A stretch of DNA of 22,854 nt from Erysipelotrichaceae bacterium (GCA_003446295.1 DMBB01000180.1:1-22854), one strand, 5' to 3'. Numbered from the stretch's first letter, positions 7,937-15,998 are shown. Notes: a model not told the origin generated them from the sequence alone. A program made the numbers and translations.

Positions 7937-9294
7937 CAAAAAAGAGAAAGCGCCGTCTGCGTATCAGACTTCCGCAGCTGCAGAGCGGAACAACCAAAAC
8001 TGTCAAGAAGAGAAGGAGAAGAAGACGTTTCCGTCTCCGTAAAGAAGCTTATCTTGTTCTGGCAGCTATCGTCGCAGTCCTGTGTCTGATCTTTATTCCG
8101 AGAGCGATCGACAACAATAATCTGAAGAAACTGGGTTATGACAAAGAGACGATCAAAGCGATCCGTGAACAGAAGCTGACAAAGACGATCCTGAGCAATG
8201 AATGGTATTCAAATTATCTTGCACAGTCGATCAAGAACGAAACATTGAATACCGATTATACAGAGCTCTATACTGTTGTGACATCGCAGCGCGGTCTGAC
8301 AGACCGTGACTTCCTGCTGTACAACAGACTGAAAGACAAGGGATATACAGATAAGCAGCTTCTGAATCTGTACCGCAATCTCCGTTATGTCGATCTGACA
8401 CCGCTTCTGGTATTTGATTACCAGGGTGATGAATCCGGATATATCTCTGACTGCCAGGCAAACATGTCCAACAATGATGAAACAGCCTTTGTACTGGACG
8501 GTACTTATTACACGCCTTATGAAAACGCCAGACCGGTCGATGATGCGTCAAGTGTCGCCATGCTGGTCAACAAAACATATTACCTGGATGACACATATGT
8601 ACCGCAGAATCTGACCGCTCTTTCCAACCTCTATGCTGCACCGGACCGTGAACTGGCCGGAGTCGCCGCAGAGGCACTGGCTGAATGGGCAAATGCAGGA
8701 AGAGACAATGATGTTTACTTCTATGCAACAAGCGCATACCGTTCCTATGAAGATCAGCAGGCCCTGTATGACAGTTATGTTTCCTCTTTAGGACAGGAAC
8801 AGACAGATCAGGTGTCGGCACGTGCCGGTTTCTCTGAGCATCAGACAGGATTTACGGTAGACCTTGCGGCTACCCATGAAGACGCATATTCTGAGTTCTC
8901 TCAGACAAGAGCCTACAGATGGGCAAGCGCTCATTGCTGGGAATACGGATGGCTGCTCCGCTATCCTGAAGATAAGGACGCCATTACAGGCTACGGATTT
9001 GAATCATGGCACTACAGATATGTAGGCAAGGAAGTTTCCCAGGCCGTGCATTATTCAAATCTGACATATGATGAGTTCTACATGCTGTATCTGAAGCCTT
9101 GGGACAACGAAGCCAACAAACCTTCACAGGAGATCCTGGACAGCACAAGCTATCTGAAACTGATCCCTGCGGCTGCTGAAGAGCCTCAGGAAACATCTGC
9201 TCCTGATGAAGCAGGTTCCACTTCAGAACCGGCTGCTGAAACAGCAGACAGCACTGCTTCTCCTGAAGCAACAGCAACCTCAGAAGCAAACTGA
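7933..9294 (+). CDS. Membrane-anchored D,D-carboxypeptidase, VanY/peptidase M15B
   Basis: Zinc peptidase that removes the terminal D-Ala from peptidoglycan stem peptides. 453 residues. Residues 1-38 are extremely rich in Lys and Arg, then one membrane span (about 39-57) anchors the protein with its catalytic part outside. A helical linker carries two similar short segments (around 65-90 and 121-150). The VanY domain (about 230-390) has the zinc and catalytic motifs SAYRSYEDQQ (267-276), SEHQTGFTVD with H303 and D310, and ESWHYRY with H360. The last 40 residues are a Ser/Thr/Ala/Glu/Pro-rich tail. It is translationally coupled to the pseudouridine synthase by an ATGA overlap and ends just before a strong terminator. 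A vancomycin-resistance role is not implied: no other van genes are present. Confidence 0.92.
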   Translation: MTKKRKRRLRIRLPQLQSGTTKTVKKRRRRRRFRLRKEAYLVLAAIVAVLCLIFIPRAIDNNNLKKLGYDKETIKAIREQKLTKTILSNEWYSNYLAQSIKNETLNTDYTELYTVVTSQRGLTDRDFLLYNRLKDKGYTDKQLLNLYRNLRYVDLTPLLVFDYQGDESGYISDCQANMSNNDETAFVLDGTYYTPYENARPVDDASSVAMLVNKTYYLDDTYVPQNLTALSNLYAAPDRELAGVAAEALAEWANAGRDNDVYFYATSAYRSYEDQQALYDSYVSSLGQEQTDQVSARAGFSEHQTGFTVDLAATHEDAYSEFSQTRAYRWASAHCWEYGWLLRYPEDKDAITGYGFESWHYRYVGKEVSQAVHYSNLTYDEFYMLYLKPWDNEANKPSQEILDSTSYLKLIPAAAEEPQETSAPDEAGSTSEPAAETADSTASPEATATSEAN

Positions 9295-9303
9295 TCACTC
9301 ACC

Positions 9304-9338
9304 AAAAAAACCAAAGTTCACATGACTTTGGTTTTTTT
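9304..9338. terminator. Bidirectional intrinsic terminator
   Basis: A-run, then CCAAAGT, a seven-base loop, ACTTTGG and a T-run of seven. The symmetry of the A and T runs lets it stop transcription from both the VanY-like gene (plus) and the patatin gene (minus), which converge here. Confidence 0.9.
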
Positions 9339-9347
9339 ACGCTTTGA

Positions 9348-10205
9348 TCAGTCTTTTTTCAGGAGTGCAAAGATCTCATCCTTGCGCGCTTCCATATCGG
9401 AGATACCAAGCTCATACAGTTCCTTTACCTGCTGGGCATCACCCTTCCATCTGCTGACATGTACCGTTTTAGACGGTCTGATCAGTACCGCTTCACCTTT
9501 ATTGACAAGATCTTCAATGATCCCCATCTGGTTGTAGTAGTTGATATGTCTGACTTTGTAGTCAGCGGCTACCTGCGGATACTGCTTATATACCCGCTTC
9601 ATGATCTCCTGAACGATCGGCGGACCGGGTTTCCTGACATAATCAGCAGGTTTTGTTGTGATCACCAGGTGCCTTGTAACACCCTGCTCGATCGAACGTT
9701 CGATCGGGATCATTTTCGTGATTCCGCCGTCCAGCAGATGCCTGCCGTTGATATCAACAGTTTCTGTTACGACCGGCAGAGAGCATGCGCCTCTCAGGAC
9801 TTCCATTTCGTCATCCATGTCTTCCGGTTTGAACCAGACTGTTTCTCCCATATCCAGATCATATGCACCGATCTCAATATTCGCATGGGCTTCTTTCAGC
9901 GGTTTTACAGAGAACTGTTCAAGGTTCCTCATATAACCGTAGAACAGCTTCTTATATCCTACCCAATAGCCTTCCCTCAGCAATGCTCTGGGTCCGACGA
10001 TATCCGGTTTGATGATATAGTCCAGAACAGCTCTCTTCATCGTATCTTTCCGGCCTTCCATAAAGAGACACAGCATAAATGCTCCGGAAGAGATACCTAC
10101 TCCGTAATCAAATGTGACACCATGATCCATCAGCCAGTCCAATGTACCGGCTGTATATGCTCCGCGTATACCGCCGCCTTCCAGCACGATTCCTGTTTTT
10201 TCCAT
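9348..10205 (-). CDS. Patatin-like phospholipase (YjjU/RssA-like)
   Basis: Serine lipid acyl hydrolase of 285 residues with the Ser-Asp dyad of patatins. The oxyanion hole is GGGIRG at 10-15, the nucleophile is S39 in GISSG (37-41), and the aspartate is D159 in LLDGG (157-161). No signal peptide or membrane span is seen, so it acts inside the cell or at the inner membrane face. The start is well set by GAGGAGGT about ten bases before the ATG. That ribosome site lies against the stop codon of the cardiolipin synthase gene (15 bases apart), so both are co-transcribed. Substrate unknown; acyl chains of phospholipids are the natural guess given the neighbour. Confidence 0.9.
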   Translation of the reverse strand: MEKTGIVLEGGGIRGAYTAGTLDWLMDHGVTFDYGVGISSGAFMLCLFMEGRKDTMKRAVLDYIIKPDIVGPRALLREGYWVGYKKLFYGYMRNLEQFSVKPLKEAHANIEIGAYDLDMGETVWFKPEDMDDEMEVLRGACSLPVVTETVDINGRHLLDGGITKMIPIERSIEQGVTRHLVITTKPADYVRKPGPPIVQEIMKRVYKQYPQVAADYKVRHINYYNQMGIIEDLVNKGEAVLIRPSKTVHVSRWKGDAQQVKELYELGISDMEARKDEIFALLKKD

Positions 10206-10220
10206 CTAAGATCTACCTCC

Positions 10221-11747
10221 TCAGAATAATGGCGTAAATACTTTCAGCAGCGCACGATATGTCCTGACGATCGGATTGACCCGCTCACATTCAGCACTTG
10301 TTACTTCATGCGACTGCGACAGCGCTTGCAGGAAATCATCTTTCATTTCTTCTGCGAGCCTGCTGTTATACATTAACACACCTGCTTCAAAATGGAGAAA
10401 ATAACTTCTGTAATCCGTATTGACACTGCCGATCAATGCCAGTTCATCGTCTGAAACAATGCTTTTGGCATGATTGAATCCCGGCAGATATTCATAGATC
10501 CTGACGCCTGCATTGATCAAAGTCTGGTAATTGGAACGCGTGACAGAATATACGATGCGTTTGTCCGGGATGTGAGGCACAAGGATCCTGACATCCACTC
10601 CGTTCATTGCCGCAAGGCATAACGCAGTCTTCATATCCTGGTTCAGGATCAGATACGGTGTATTGATATACAGATACTTCATTGCATGGTTGGTGATGTT
10701 CAGGTGCATCGACAGACCGACATCCGCTTCATCCGTCGGCGTGTCTGAGAACGGCTGATAATAGCCGTCACCAATGACAATATCACAACCAGGCAGATAA
10801 TCGCTATAGACAATGTCGTTTTTCTGACTCAGATATGTATACATGCCAAGGAACATAACTGTCAGTGAACGCACTGCTTCACCTTTCAGCATCACAGCCG
10901 AATCCTTCCAGTAGCCGTATCTTCTGATCCGGTTCATATATTCATCCGCCAGATTGATCCCGCCGGTAAATCCTACCTTGTTGTCGATCACACAGATCTT
11001 CCGGTGATCACGGTTGTTCATCTGAATGATCAATGCCGGCCGTATCCTGTTGAAACGGTATGTTTCGATACCGAGTTCATTCATCTGTTTGTAAAAGCGG
11101 CGCGGCAGTTTTTCCAGACACCCGAAATCATCATAGATCAGCTTGACCTGCACACCCTGTGCACGCTTCTCTTTCAGGATCGCGAGTACTTCATCCCAAA
11201 CAGATCCCTGATCGATAATAAAGTATTCCATCAGAATGAACTTTTCAGCCTTCCTCAGTTCCTCCAGGAAAACAGGGAACATTTCTTCACCGCTTCCGAA
11301 ATACCTGGCCTCCGTATTTCTGTAAACCGGGAAATTGCTGGCCCTCACTCCGTAATCAAACAGTTTTCTGATATCATTCCGTTCCTGTCCCAGCATTTTC
11401 GGAATTGCCGGATCCTGATTCAGCAAAGCCTGCATTTCCTGATCGCACTGCGTCGTTCCCTTGAAGAGTTTCTTCGGCATCTTCTTTCCGCCGCACAGCA
11501 CGTACAGTGCCGTTCCGAATACCGGAGCTGCCAGGATCAGAATAGACCAGGCAGTTTTATAAGAACCGTCTTCTTCCAGATTAATGACATAAACAACTGT
11601 CAATAAAGATAGTATGTTTGCCAATGAAAGCAGTTCATATGCGATCGTCACACGGTACAGCCACATCAGCAGCAGTACGATCTGCAGTATGATCAGGATC
11701 GCCGCAATTGTCGCACGGCTTACAAGGAATTTCAGAATTCTGCGCAT
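10221..11747 (-). CDS. cls: Cardiolipin synthase (phospholipase D superfamily)
   Basis: Condenses phosphatidylglycerol to cardiolipin in the membrane. 508 residues, the usual length. Two N-terminal membrane spans (about 12-30 and 38-56, with a third hydrophobic stretch near 67-86) precede two PLD catalytic repeats. These are HRKICVID with H248, K250 and D255, and HAKSIVSD with H426, K428 and D433, each followed by the expected GG or GS and asparagine. No good Shine-Dalgarno sequence is seen before ATG at 11747; the sequence upstream is AT-rich, so the start or mode of initiation is a little uncertain. It is the first gene of the cls-patatin operon and diverges from the LysR-type regulator gene. 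Confidence 0.94.
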   Translation of the reverse strand: MRRILKFLVSRATIAAILIILQIVLLLMWLYRVTIAYELLSLANILSLLTVVYVINLEEDGSYKTAWSILILAAPVFGTALYVLCGGKKMPKKLFKGTTQCDQEMQALLNQDPAIPKMLGQERNDIRKLFDYGVRASNFPVYRNTEARYFGSGEEMFPVFLEELRKAEKFILMEYFIIDQGSVWDEVLAILKEKRAQGVQVKLIYDDFGCLEKLPRRFYKQMNELGIETYRFNRIRPALIIQMNNRDHRKICVIDNKVGFTGGINLADEYMNRIRRYGYWKDSAVMLKGEAVRSLTVMFLGMYTYLSQKNDIVYSDYLPGCDIVIGDGYYQPFSDTPTDEADVGLSMHLNITNHAMKYLYINTPYLILNQDMKTALCLAAMNGVDVRILVPHIPDKRIVYSVTRSNYQTLINAGVRIYEYLPGFNHAKSIVSDDELALIGSVNTDYRSYFLHFEAGVLMYNSRLAEEMKDDFLQALSQSHEVTSAECERVNPIVRTYRALLKVFTPLF

Positions 11748-11868
11748 GTTATCATTTTACAATATAAATGCGGATATATCACTTGTTAGACAACCATGCA
11801 TATTTTTAAAAATGCTTTCAGGGTACTGCTGTTCCGGGATACAATCAAAACGCATATGGGAGGATATC
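11748..11868. promoter_or_regulatory. Divergent regulatory region between cls and the LysR-type gene
   Basis: The 121-base spacer holds a perfect 12-bp AT palindrome ATTTTTAAAAAT (11802-11813) and a small dyad TTGT-TAG-ACAA near 11784-11794. A plausible plus-strand -10 (TACAAT, about 11840-11845) stands ahead of the GGGAGGAT ribosome site of the regulator gene. LysR-type regulators often bind such spacers to control themselves and a divergent gene, but the typical T-N11-A box is not clear here, so operator function is inference. Confidence 0.4.
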
Positions 11869-12804
11869 ATGACAGAACAGGAAATGCTGTACATTCTTGC
11901 GATTGCAGAAGAAAGAAACATCACCCATGCGGCAGAACGTCTTCATGTCGCTCAGCCTTCCTTGACACAAAGCCTCAAAAAGATCGAAAAAGAGCTCGGC
12001 ACAAAACTGTTTGTACGAAGAAAATACGGCCTGGATCCGACAGACTCCGGGAAACTGTACATTGAGATGGCACGTGATGTAACAGCCAGGATCAATGTAT
12101 TCCGGGAAGATCTGCGGAAAATGAACGACCCCATGAAAGGACAGCTCTCTCTTGGCGCATCCTGGTACAATACACTGCTTTATTTTTCTGATTTTGTTCC
12201 GCGGTTCAGCAGTGATTATCCGGACGCTAAGCTCAGACTGATCGAAAAAAACAGCGCAGGCCTTATGGAAATGCTGAAAGGGCATGAGGCCGATATGATC
12301 ATTGTGCATGAATATCCGAAAGAATATCCGGGACAGCAGCCGGTCCCCGCAAAGGATATCTGCAGAGAACCGCTGGAAAATGAATCATTCCGGATCCTGG
12401 GAAAAAGGCAGCTGTTTTCGGAATACGGGATCCCGGAAAATGAAGCTGCAGACCTGCGCAGAATGGAAGACCTTCCGTTTATCTTTTTCAATCGTGATCA
12501 GCGCATACGTCATATCACTGACTTTGCGCTCAGGAATGCCGGCGTCTCTGTGAAATGTGCATTGCTGACGCAGAGCTTCCCGGGTGCTCTTGACTTCGCT
12601 TCCACGGGACTCGGATTTGTCATTCTGCCGGAACACTACATTGCCGCAAATATCAGTCATTATCCTTCCCTGATATCTGTTCCGCTGGGCCCTTCCCTGC
12701 ACGCATACTGGTCAAACTGCATCTATTACCGCGTTCAGGAATATGATGATCCGCTCCGGGAAGAAGCACTGCGTATTCTGAAAGGATTCTCATTGCAAAA
12801 ATAG
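11869..12804 (+). CDS. LysR-family transcriptional regulator
   Basis: 311 residues. An N-terminal winged helix-turn-helix (about 1-60; AAERLHVAQPSLTQSLKKIE carries the HTH) is followed by a linker helix and a periplasmic-binding-protein-like effector domain (about 88-300), whose ligand cannot be told. The start at 11869 is chosen because GGGAGGAT lies five bases upstream and the LysR HTH begins exactly there. The same frame stays open upstream to 11614, but that part overlaps cls on the other strand and has no family match. It diverges from cls and is followed 98 bases later, in the same direction, by the esterase gene, its most likely regulatory target. Confidence 0.93.
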   Translation: MTEQEMLYILAIAEERNITHAAERLHVAQPSLTQSLKKIEKELGTKLFVRRKYGLDPTDSGKLYIEMARDVTARINVFREDLRKMNDPMKGQLSLGASWYNTLLYFSDFVPRFSSDYPDAKLRLIEKNSAGLMEMLKGHEADMIIVHEYPKEYPGQQPVPAKDICREPLENESFRILGKRQLFSEYGIPENEAADLRRMEDLPFIFFNRDQRIRHITDFALRNAGVSVKCALLTQSFPGALDFASTGLGFVILPEHYIAANISHYPSLISVPLGPSLHAYWSNCIYYRVQEYDDPLREEALRILKGFSLQK

Positions 12805-12818
12805 GTTTTTCCTATTTT
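12798..12818 (+). other. AT-rich hairpin at the end of the LysR-type gene
   Basis: AAAATAGG and CCTATTTT form perfect 8-bp arms around a five-T loop, overlapping the stop codon of the regulator gene. It could be a weak terminator or a binding dyad upstream of the esterase gene. The rest of the 12819-12890 spacer is AT-rich, with a possible -10 TATACT near 12834. Confidence 0.4.
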
Positions 12819-12902
12819 CATCATAATATATTTATACTTCCGATTATTTTCCGTATGGGCTATTCTGTCATCAGATACGTAAAACAGCAAAAGGAGATCA
12901 TT

Positions 12903-13952
12903 ATGGAAATCAAAAGGATCGATCAGAGTTTCGTCGGTTCCAAGACCATTTTCTACATTGAAGGTGATATTTACCGGGAATCAGGAAAGCAGCACATGTA
13001 CAATCAGATGTTCGTGGAAGGATACTTTCCTGTCAACAGGACAAAACCATATCCTGTCGTCATGTTCCACGGTGCAGGCCAGACAAACGTAAACTGGCTG
13101 ATGACGCCTGACGGCAGAATGGGATGGGCTGATTATTTTGTTTCAAAAGGCTATGACGTTTATCTGTGTGAACAACCTTCCCGCGGGCGTTCCGCATATC
13201 ATCCCGATCAGAACGGTCCAAGGATCTATCATTCCCTGGAGTCACTGCAGCGTTTCATGGGCAGCAGCGGCAGATGGCCGCAGTCAAAGCTTCATACCCA
13301 GTGGCCGGGTGAAGGCAGCCTTGCATTTGAAGATGAAACAGACCGTCAGTTCATTGCCTCTCAGGTCGAATACCTGCCCTCCAATAAAGAATCACAGCGT
13401 CTGATCCTGTCAGCAGGGACAAAGCTCCTGCAGCAGATCGGTCCGGCGATCCTTCTCACGCATTCCCAGGCCGGTCCTTTCGGCTGGCTGCTGGCGGATG
13501 CCTGCCCGGAACTGGTAAAAGGCATCATGGCACTGGAGCCTTCCGGTCCGCCGTTCTCCCGGAAAACAGATGAGGCTGTATCAGAGAACTTCGGGATCAC
13601 AGATCTTCCTATGCATTATGAGCCGGAGATCGGTTCTCCTTCTGACATCAAACTGCAGCTGCTGCCTTCTGAGAGCCCCGGCATCAATTCGGGCTGGATC
13701 TTTCAGGATCCCGCACCGCAGCTTCCCCGTCTTTCCGGCATCCCGATCTGGATCGTTGTCAGTGAATCCTCCTACCATGCAGGCTATGATCATCTGACCA
13801 GTCATGTCCTGAAACAGTGCGGCGTGCCTAATCAGTTCATACGTCTTGAAGAAAGAGGGATCCATGGAAACGGTCATATGATGATGCTGGAAAAGAATCA
13901 TCTGGAGATCGCAGACCTCCTCCTGCAGCTGCTTGCGGACGCTGCTCTGTAA
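12903..13952 (+). CDS. Alpha/beta hydrolase, esterase-713 type
   Basis: 349 residues of the alpha/beta hydrolase fold, probable carboxylesterase. Recalled features of bacterial esterase 713 are all present: HGAG oxyanion region (56-59), TPDGRMGW (68-75), nucleophile S188 in THSQAG, an acidic residue E212 in ALEPSG, and the C-terminal GIHGNGHMMM (319-328) with the catalytic histidine (H321 or H325). No signal peptide, so it is predicted to be cytoplasmic, whereas esterase 713 is exported. The start at 12903 is set by AAGGAG seven bases upstream; an in-frame ATG at 12855 lacks a ribosome site. A strong terminator follows. Natural substrate unknown; the LysR-type regulator just upstream suggests inducible expression. 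Confidence 0.88.
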   Translation: MEIKRIDQSFVGSKTIFYIEGDIYRESGKQHMYNQMFVEGYFPVNRTKPYPVVMFHGAGQTNVNWLMTPDGRMGWADYFVSKGYDVYLCEQPSRGRSAYHPDQNGPRIYHSLESLQRFMGSSGRWPQSKLHTQWPGEGSLAFEDETDRQFIASQVEYLPSNKESQRLILSAGTKLLQQIGPAILLTHSQAGPFGWLLADACPELVKGIMALEPSGPPFSRKTDEAVSENFGITDLPMHYEPEIGSPSDIKLQLLPSESPGINSGWIFQDPAPQLPRLSGIPIWIVVSESSYHAGYDHLTSHVLKQCGVPNQFIRLEERGIHGNGHMMMLEKNHLEIADLLLQLLADAAL

Positions 13953-13963
13953 TCAGATCTGTC

Positions 13964-13987
13964 ACCGGCTTAATATGCCGGTTTTTT
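13964..13987 (+). terminator. Intrinsic terminator of the esterase gene
   Basis: ACCGGC and GCCGGT arms around a seven-base AT loop, followed by six T. Confidence 0.88.
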
Positions 13988-13993
13988 CATGAG

Positions 13994-14016
13994 AAAAGTC
14001 CCCGTTTCCGGAGACT
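13994..14016 (-). terminator. Intrinsic terminator of the zinc-ribbon membrane gene
   Basis: On the minus strand AGTCTCC pairs with GGGGACT (one G-U pair) around a six-base loop, followed by TTTTCT. It lies 13 bases past the stop codon of the 14029-14874 gene. Confidence 0.7.
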
Positions 14017-14028
14017 GCTGTAATGAAT

Positions 14029-14874
14029 TTACAGGATCTGAGGCAGCTGGCTGATGATCGGCAGCTGGGTCTCTTCTCCTTTGATCGCACCGAAGATACC
14101 GATGATGCTGAAGACGAATACGATTATAAAGACAGGGAACGTGAACAGACCTGTCCAGGCGCTTAATAATTGAAGGATCTGCAGGTAGAGTGCATTGTTG
14201 ACATGTGTCTTGAGGAACTGACTGTCTGTGGACCTTTCCTTCACAAACGATGCAACGAGTCCGATCCAGGTTAAATATGCAACAATGCCCCAAAGCCCCT
14301 CAGGATTTCCCGAAGCTGGCCGCTGGGCAGCTGCAGGACGTTCTGTTTTCTGTGCGGAGCCGCTCATTTCAGCTTCTCTCTGCTTTCTGAGCTCACGGCG
14401 TTTCATTTCATCCTGGATCTCCTGTTTTCTCTGATCCTCTGCTTCCTGCTTTTTCCGTGCTTCTTCAGCTTCAGCCTTTTTGCGCAGTTCTTCCTGTTCC
14501 TGCTTCTTTTTGCGCTCCTTCAGTTCGCGTTCCAGTTCCAGCCTTGCCTGCATTTGCTGAGGCGATTCACTGGGCAGAACCAGTTCGATCTGAGGCTCTG
14601 TCTGAGCCTGCATATTGCCATGGGTTTCCGTGCCTTTATTCGGGGAAAGAATATCTGAAAGATCCTCTTCCTCCTCAATTTCTTCATACATTTCATGTCC
14701 GGGAAGAACAAGTTCGATCTCCTGCTTTTTCGGTGCTTTCGGCTGAGGGATCTCAATTTCCGGCGCAGCCTGAGTGACTGAAACAGCGGGTGTATCTTCG
14801 ATCAGTTTTGTGCCGCATACTGAGCAGAATTTAGCGCCTGCTTCAACAGCGCTGCCGCAATTAGGACAATTCAT
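14029..14874 (-). CDS. Zinc-ribbon, coiled-coil, multi-span membrane protein (DUF4870-like)
   Basis: 281 residues in three parts. Residues 1-24 form a zinc ribbon with C3, C6, C17 and C20 (CPNC and CSVC). Residues 25-190 are highly charged: an acidic stretch with the motif IELVLP occurring twice (53-58 and 96-101), then a long Lys/Glu/Arg/Gln helix (about 105-172) likely to be a coiled coil. The C-terminal 90 residues hold about three membrane spans (195-211, 228-245, 246-264) with the N-H-V-N-N-A pattern of Tic20/DUF4870-type proteins. GGAGGT upstream fixes the start. It has its own promoter and terminator, so it is monocistronic. Function unknown; the ribbon and coil face the cytoplasm if the usual topology holds. 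Confidence 0.82.
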   Translation of the reverse strand: MNCPNCGSAVEAGAKFCSVCGTKLIEDTPAVSVTQAAPEIEIPQPKAPKKQEIELVLPGHEMYEEIEEEEDLSDILSPNKGTETHGNMQAQTEPQIELVLPSESPQQMQARLELERELKERKKKQEQEELRKKAEAEEARKKQEAEDQRKQEIQDEMKRRELRKQREAEMSGSAQKTERPAAAQRPASGNPEGLWGIVAYLTWIGLVASFVKERSTDSQFLKTHVNNALYLQILQLLSAWTGLFTFPVFIIVFVFSIIGIFGAIKGEETQLPIISQLPQIL

Positions 14875-14904
14875 AAAATACCTCCAACTAAACTGATTAA
14901 CCTT

Positions 14905-14933
14905 ATTATAATTCAGCTTTTTTATATTTTGAA
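14905..14933 (-). promoter_or_regulatory. Promoter of the zinc-ribbon membrane gene
   Basis: Minus strand TTCAAA (14933-14928), 17 bases, then a perfect TATAAT (14910-14905); the ribosome site and ATG follow within 36 bases. Confidence 0.65.
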
Positions 14934-14971
14934 TAAACGTTCTTTACTGCAGAAAAACTTAACGATTTCCT

Positions 14972-15004
14972 AAAAAGAAGGCTCTGTTTTCACAGATACC
15001 TTCT
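14972..15004 (-). terminator. Intrinsic terminator of the HAAS-like operon
   Basis: Minus strand: AGAAGG, two-base bulge, TCTGT, GAAA tetraloop, ACAGA, one-base bulge, CCTTCT, then T-run. It stands 28 bases after the stop codon of the small membrane gene. Confidence 0.85.
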
Positions 15005-15032
15005 CTGTCCGATCATTTGAATACAGCTGCGC

Positions 15033-15359
15033 TCAGCCCCAGGGATTCAGTATGCGTCTGATTGCTTCCATCAGTTTTTCAGTGATCATATTCACTGCTT
15101 CATCACTGGTAGGCAGTTTGTCCACCATATTTTCAAACTCAGTGACTTTGTCATTCATTCTGCTGAACATCTCTGCATACCGTTCTGCTTCAGCCATGAT
15201 CTTCGGTACATAGATCAGCGCAAGGATGACGATCGCCGCAATAAAAGCAACCAGGATGAAAATAATGATCCTCTGCCTTCTCGCAGATCTTCTTGATTCA
15301 GCGACCAGTTCCTCCAGCAGTTCCCTGTCAGACATCATATCTACCATTGGTTCTTTCAT
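15033..15359 (-). CDS. Small single-span membrane protein, partner of the HAAS-like protein
   Basis: 108 residues, family not recognised. A charged cytoplasmic start (about 1-30, Glu-rich then Arg-rich) leads into one strong membrane span (31-50), then an amphipathic, probably helical outer part with an Asp/Glu/Met-rich stretch. The positive cluster RRSARRQR just before the span predicts N-in topology. Its ATG shares a base with the stop codon of the upstream gene (TGATG), so the two are translationally coupled and probably act together. The layout, a short cytoplasmic tail plus one span next to a helical signalling protein, resembles membrane partners in anti-sigma or HAAS-type switches, but this is inference. 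Confidence 0.75.
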   Translation of the reverse strand: MKEPMVDMMSDRELLEELVAESRRSARRQRIIIFILVAFIAAIVILALIYVPKIMAEAERYAEMFSRMNDKVTEFENMVDKLPTSDEAVNMITEKLMEAIRRILNPWG

Positions 15360-15859
15360 CAGAAACTCTCTCCTGTTCTGGGATTTACCAGTTCATATTC
15401 ACGGTCATTAAGCCCAAGTCTCTGCAGAAACCTTACGATCTCATATTCAGACATAGGGGAATACAGTCTGTATATATCGGCATCATATACCTCAAGCTTT
15501 CCGAGAGGCCTGAGGTCCTGAAGCCCGATCTTATATTTGCCGCCGTCATAGAAGCGGAGATAATATTCAAACTGTTTCTGAACAGGTGCTGAACGGACCT
15601 GTGATTGTGTCAGAAATGACCCGAAGTTTTCGGTGATCCTGCTCAGTGAGCTGCCTTTTCCGTATTTTCTCAGATAATCCCGTGCAACTTTTTTGACCGG
15701 TCCGAGTTTTCTGATGATCATGCGGTCACTGTCTCCGGCGTCCCTCATCTCACTGATCAATGCGTATACATCATCAAGCGCATCTTCACGTTCGGGGGTT
15801 TGTAATTCTATCAAGGCAATTTCCAGCTCGCCGAGATATTCTGCTATTGATTGTGTCAT
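15359..15859 (-). CDS. HAAS-domain-like (DUF1700-type) protein
   Basis: 166 residues. The first 70 match the pattern of HAAS/DUF1700 signalling domains: YLGELEIAL near the start, an ER pair, a long helix, then I-I-R-K-LG-P-x-x-x-A-R (around 48-60). The rest (about 75-166) is of unknown fold, rich in Tyr and Arg. No membrane span is seen, unlike many DUF1700 proteins. I chose ATG 15859 because AGGG lies eight bases upstream; ATG 15862 is equally possible. The frame stays open to 15928, but a -10 element lies inside that stretch. HAAS proteins usually accompany a PadR-type repressor; none is visible within the window. It is coupled to the small membrane gene. Confidence 0.7.
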   Translation of the reverse strand: MTQSIAEYLGELEIALIELQTPEREDALDDVYALISEMRDAGDSDRMIIRKLGPVKKVARDYLRKYGKGSSLSRITENFGSFLTQSQVRSAPVQKQFEYYLRFYDGGKYKIGLQDLRPLGKLEVYDADIYRLYSPMSEYEIVRFLQRLGLNDREYELVNPRTGESF

Positions 15860-15883
15860 CATCACTACCCTGCTTTCATATTG

Positions 15884-15889
15884 ATTATA
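15884..15889 (-). promoter_or_regulatory. -10 element of the HAAS-like operon
   Basis: Perfect TATAAT on the minus strand. It implies a start near 15877 and a leader of about 15-18 bases that still includes the AGGG ribosome site. The -35 is weak. Confidence 0.5.
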
Positions 15890-15998
15890 ATACAGAACCA
15901 ACATTTTTGATTTTAAGTCTGCAAACACGGCAATTATAAACTGTTTTCTGCCGCAGAGCTGTATTCAGAGTGCCGTAAAATTACAATTGGGAAAAGTT

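Noticed and set aside
7933..9294. VanY-like gene as a vancomycin-resistance determinant
   Set aside because: No vanHAX, vanRS or vanZ relatives are nearby, and M15B D,D-carboxypeptidases are common in susceptible Bacillota.
11614..11868. Upstream extension of the LysR-type gene
   Set aside because: It overlaps cls on the other strand, has no family match, and the true start at 11869 has a strong ribosome site and the exact beginning of the HTH domain.
15863..15928. Longer N-terminus for the HAAS-like protein
   Set aside because: A TATAAT lies inside this stretch and the AGGG ribosome site points to ATG 15859 or 15862.
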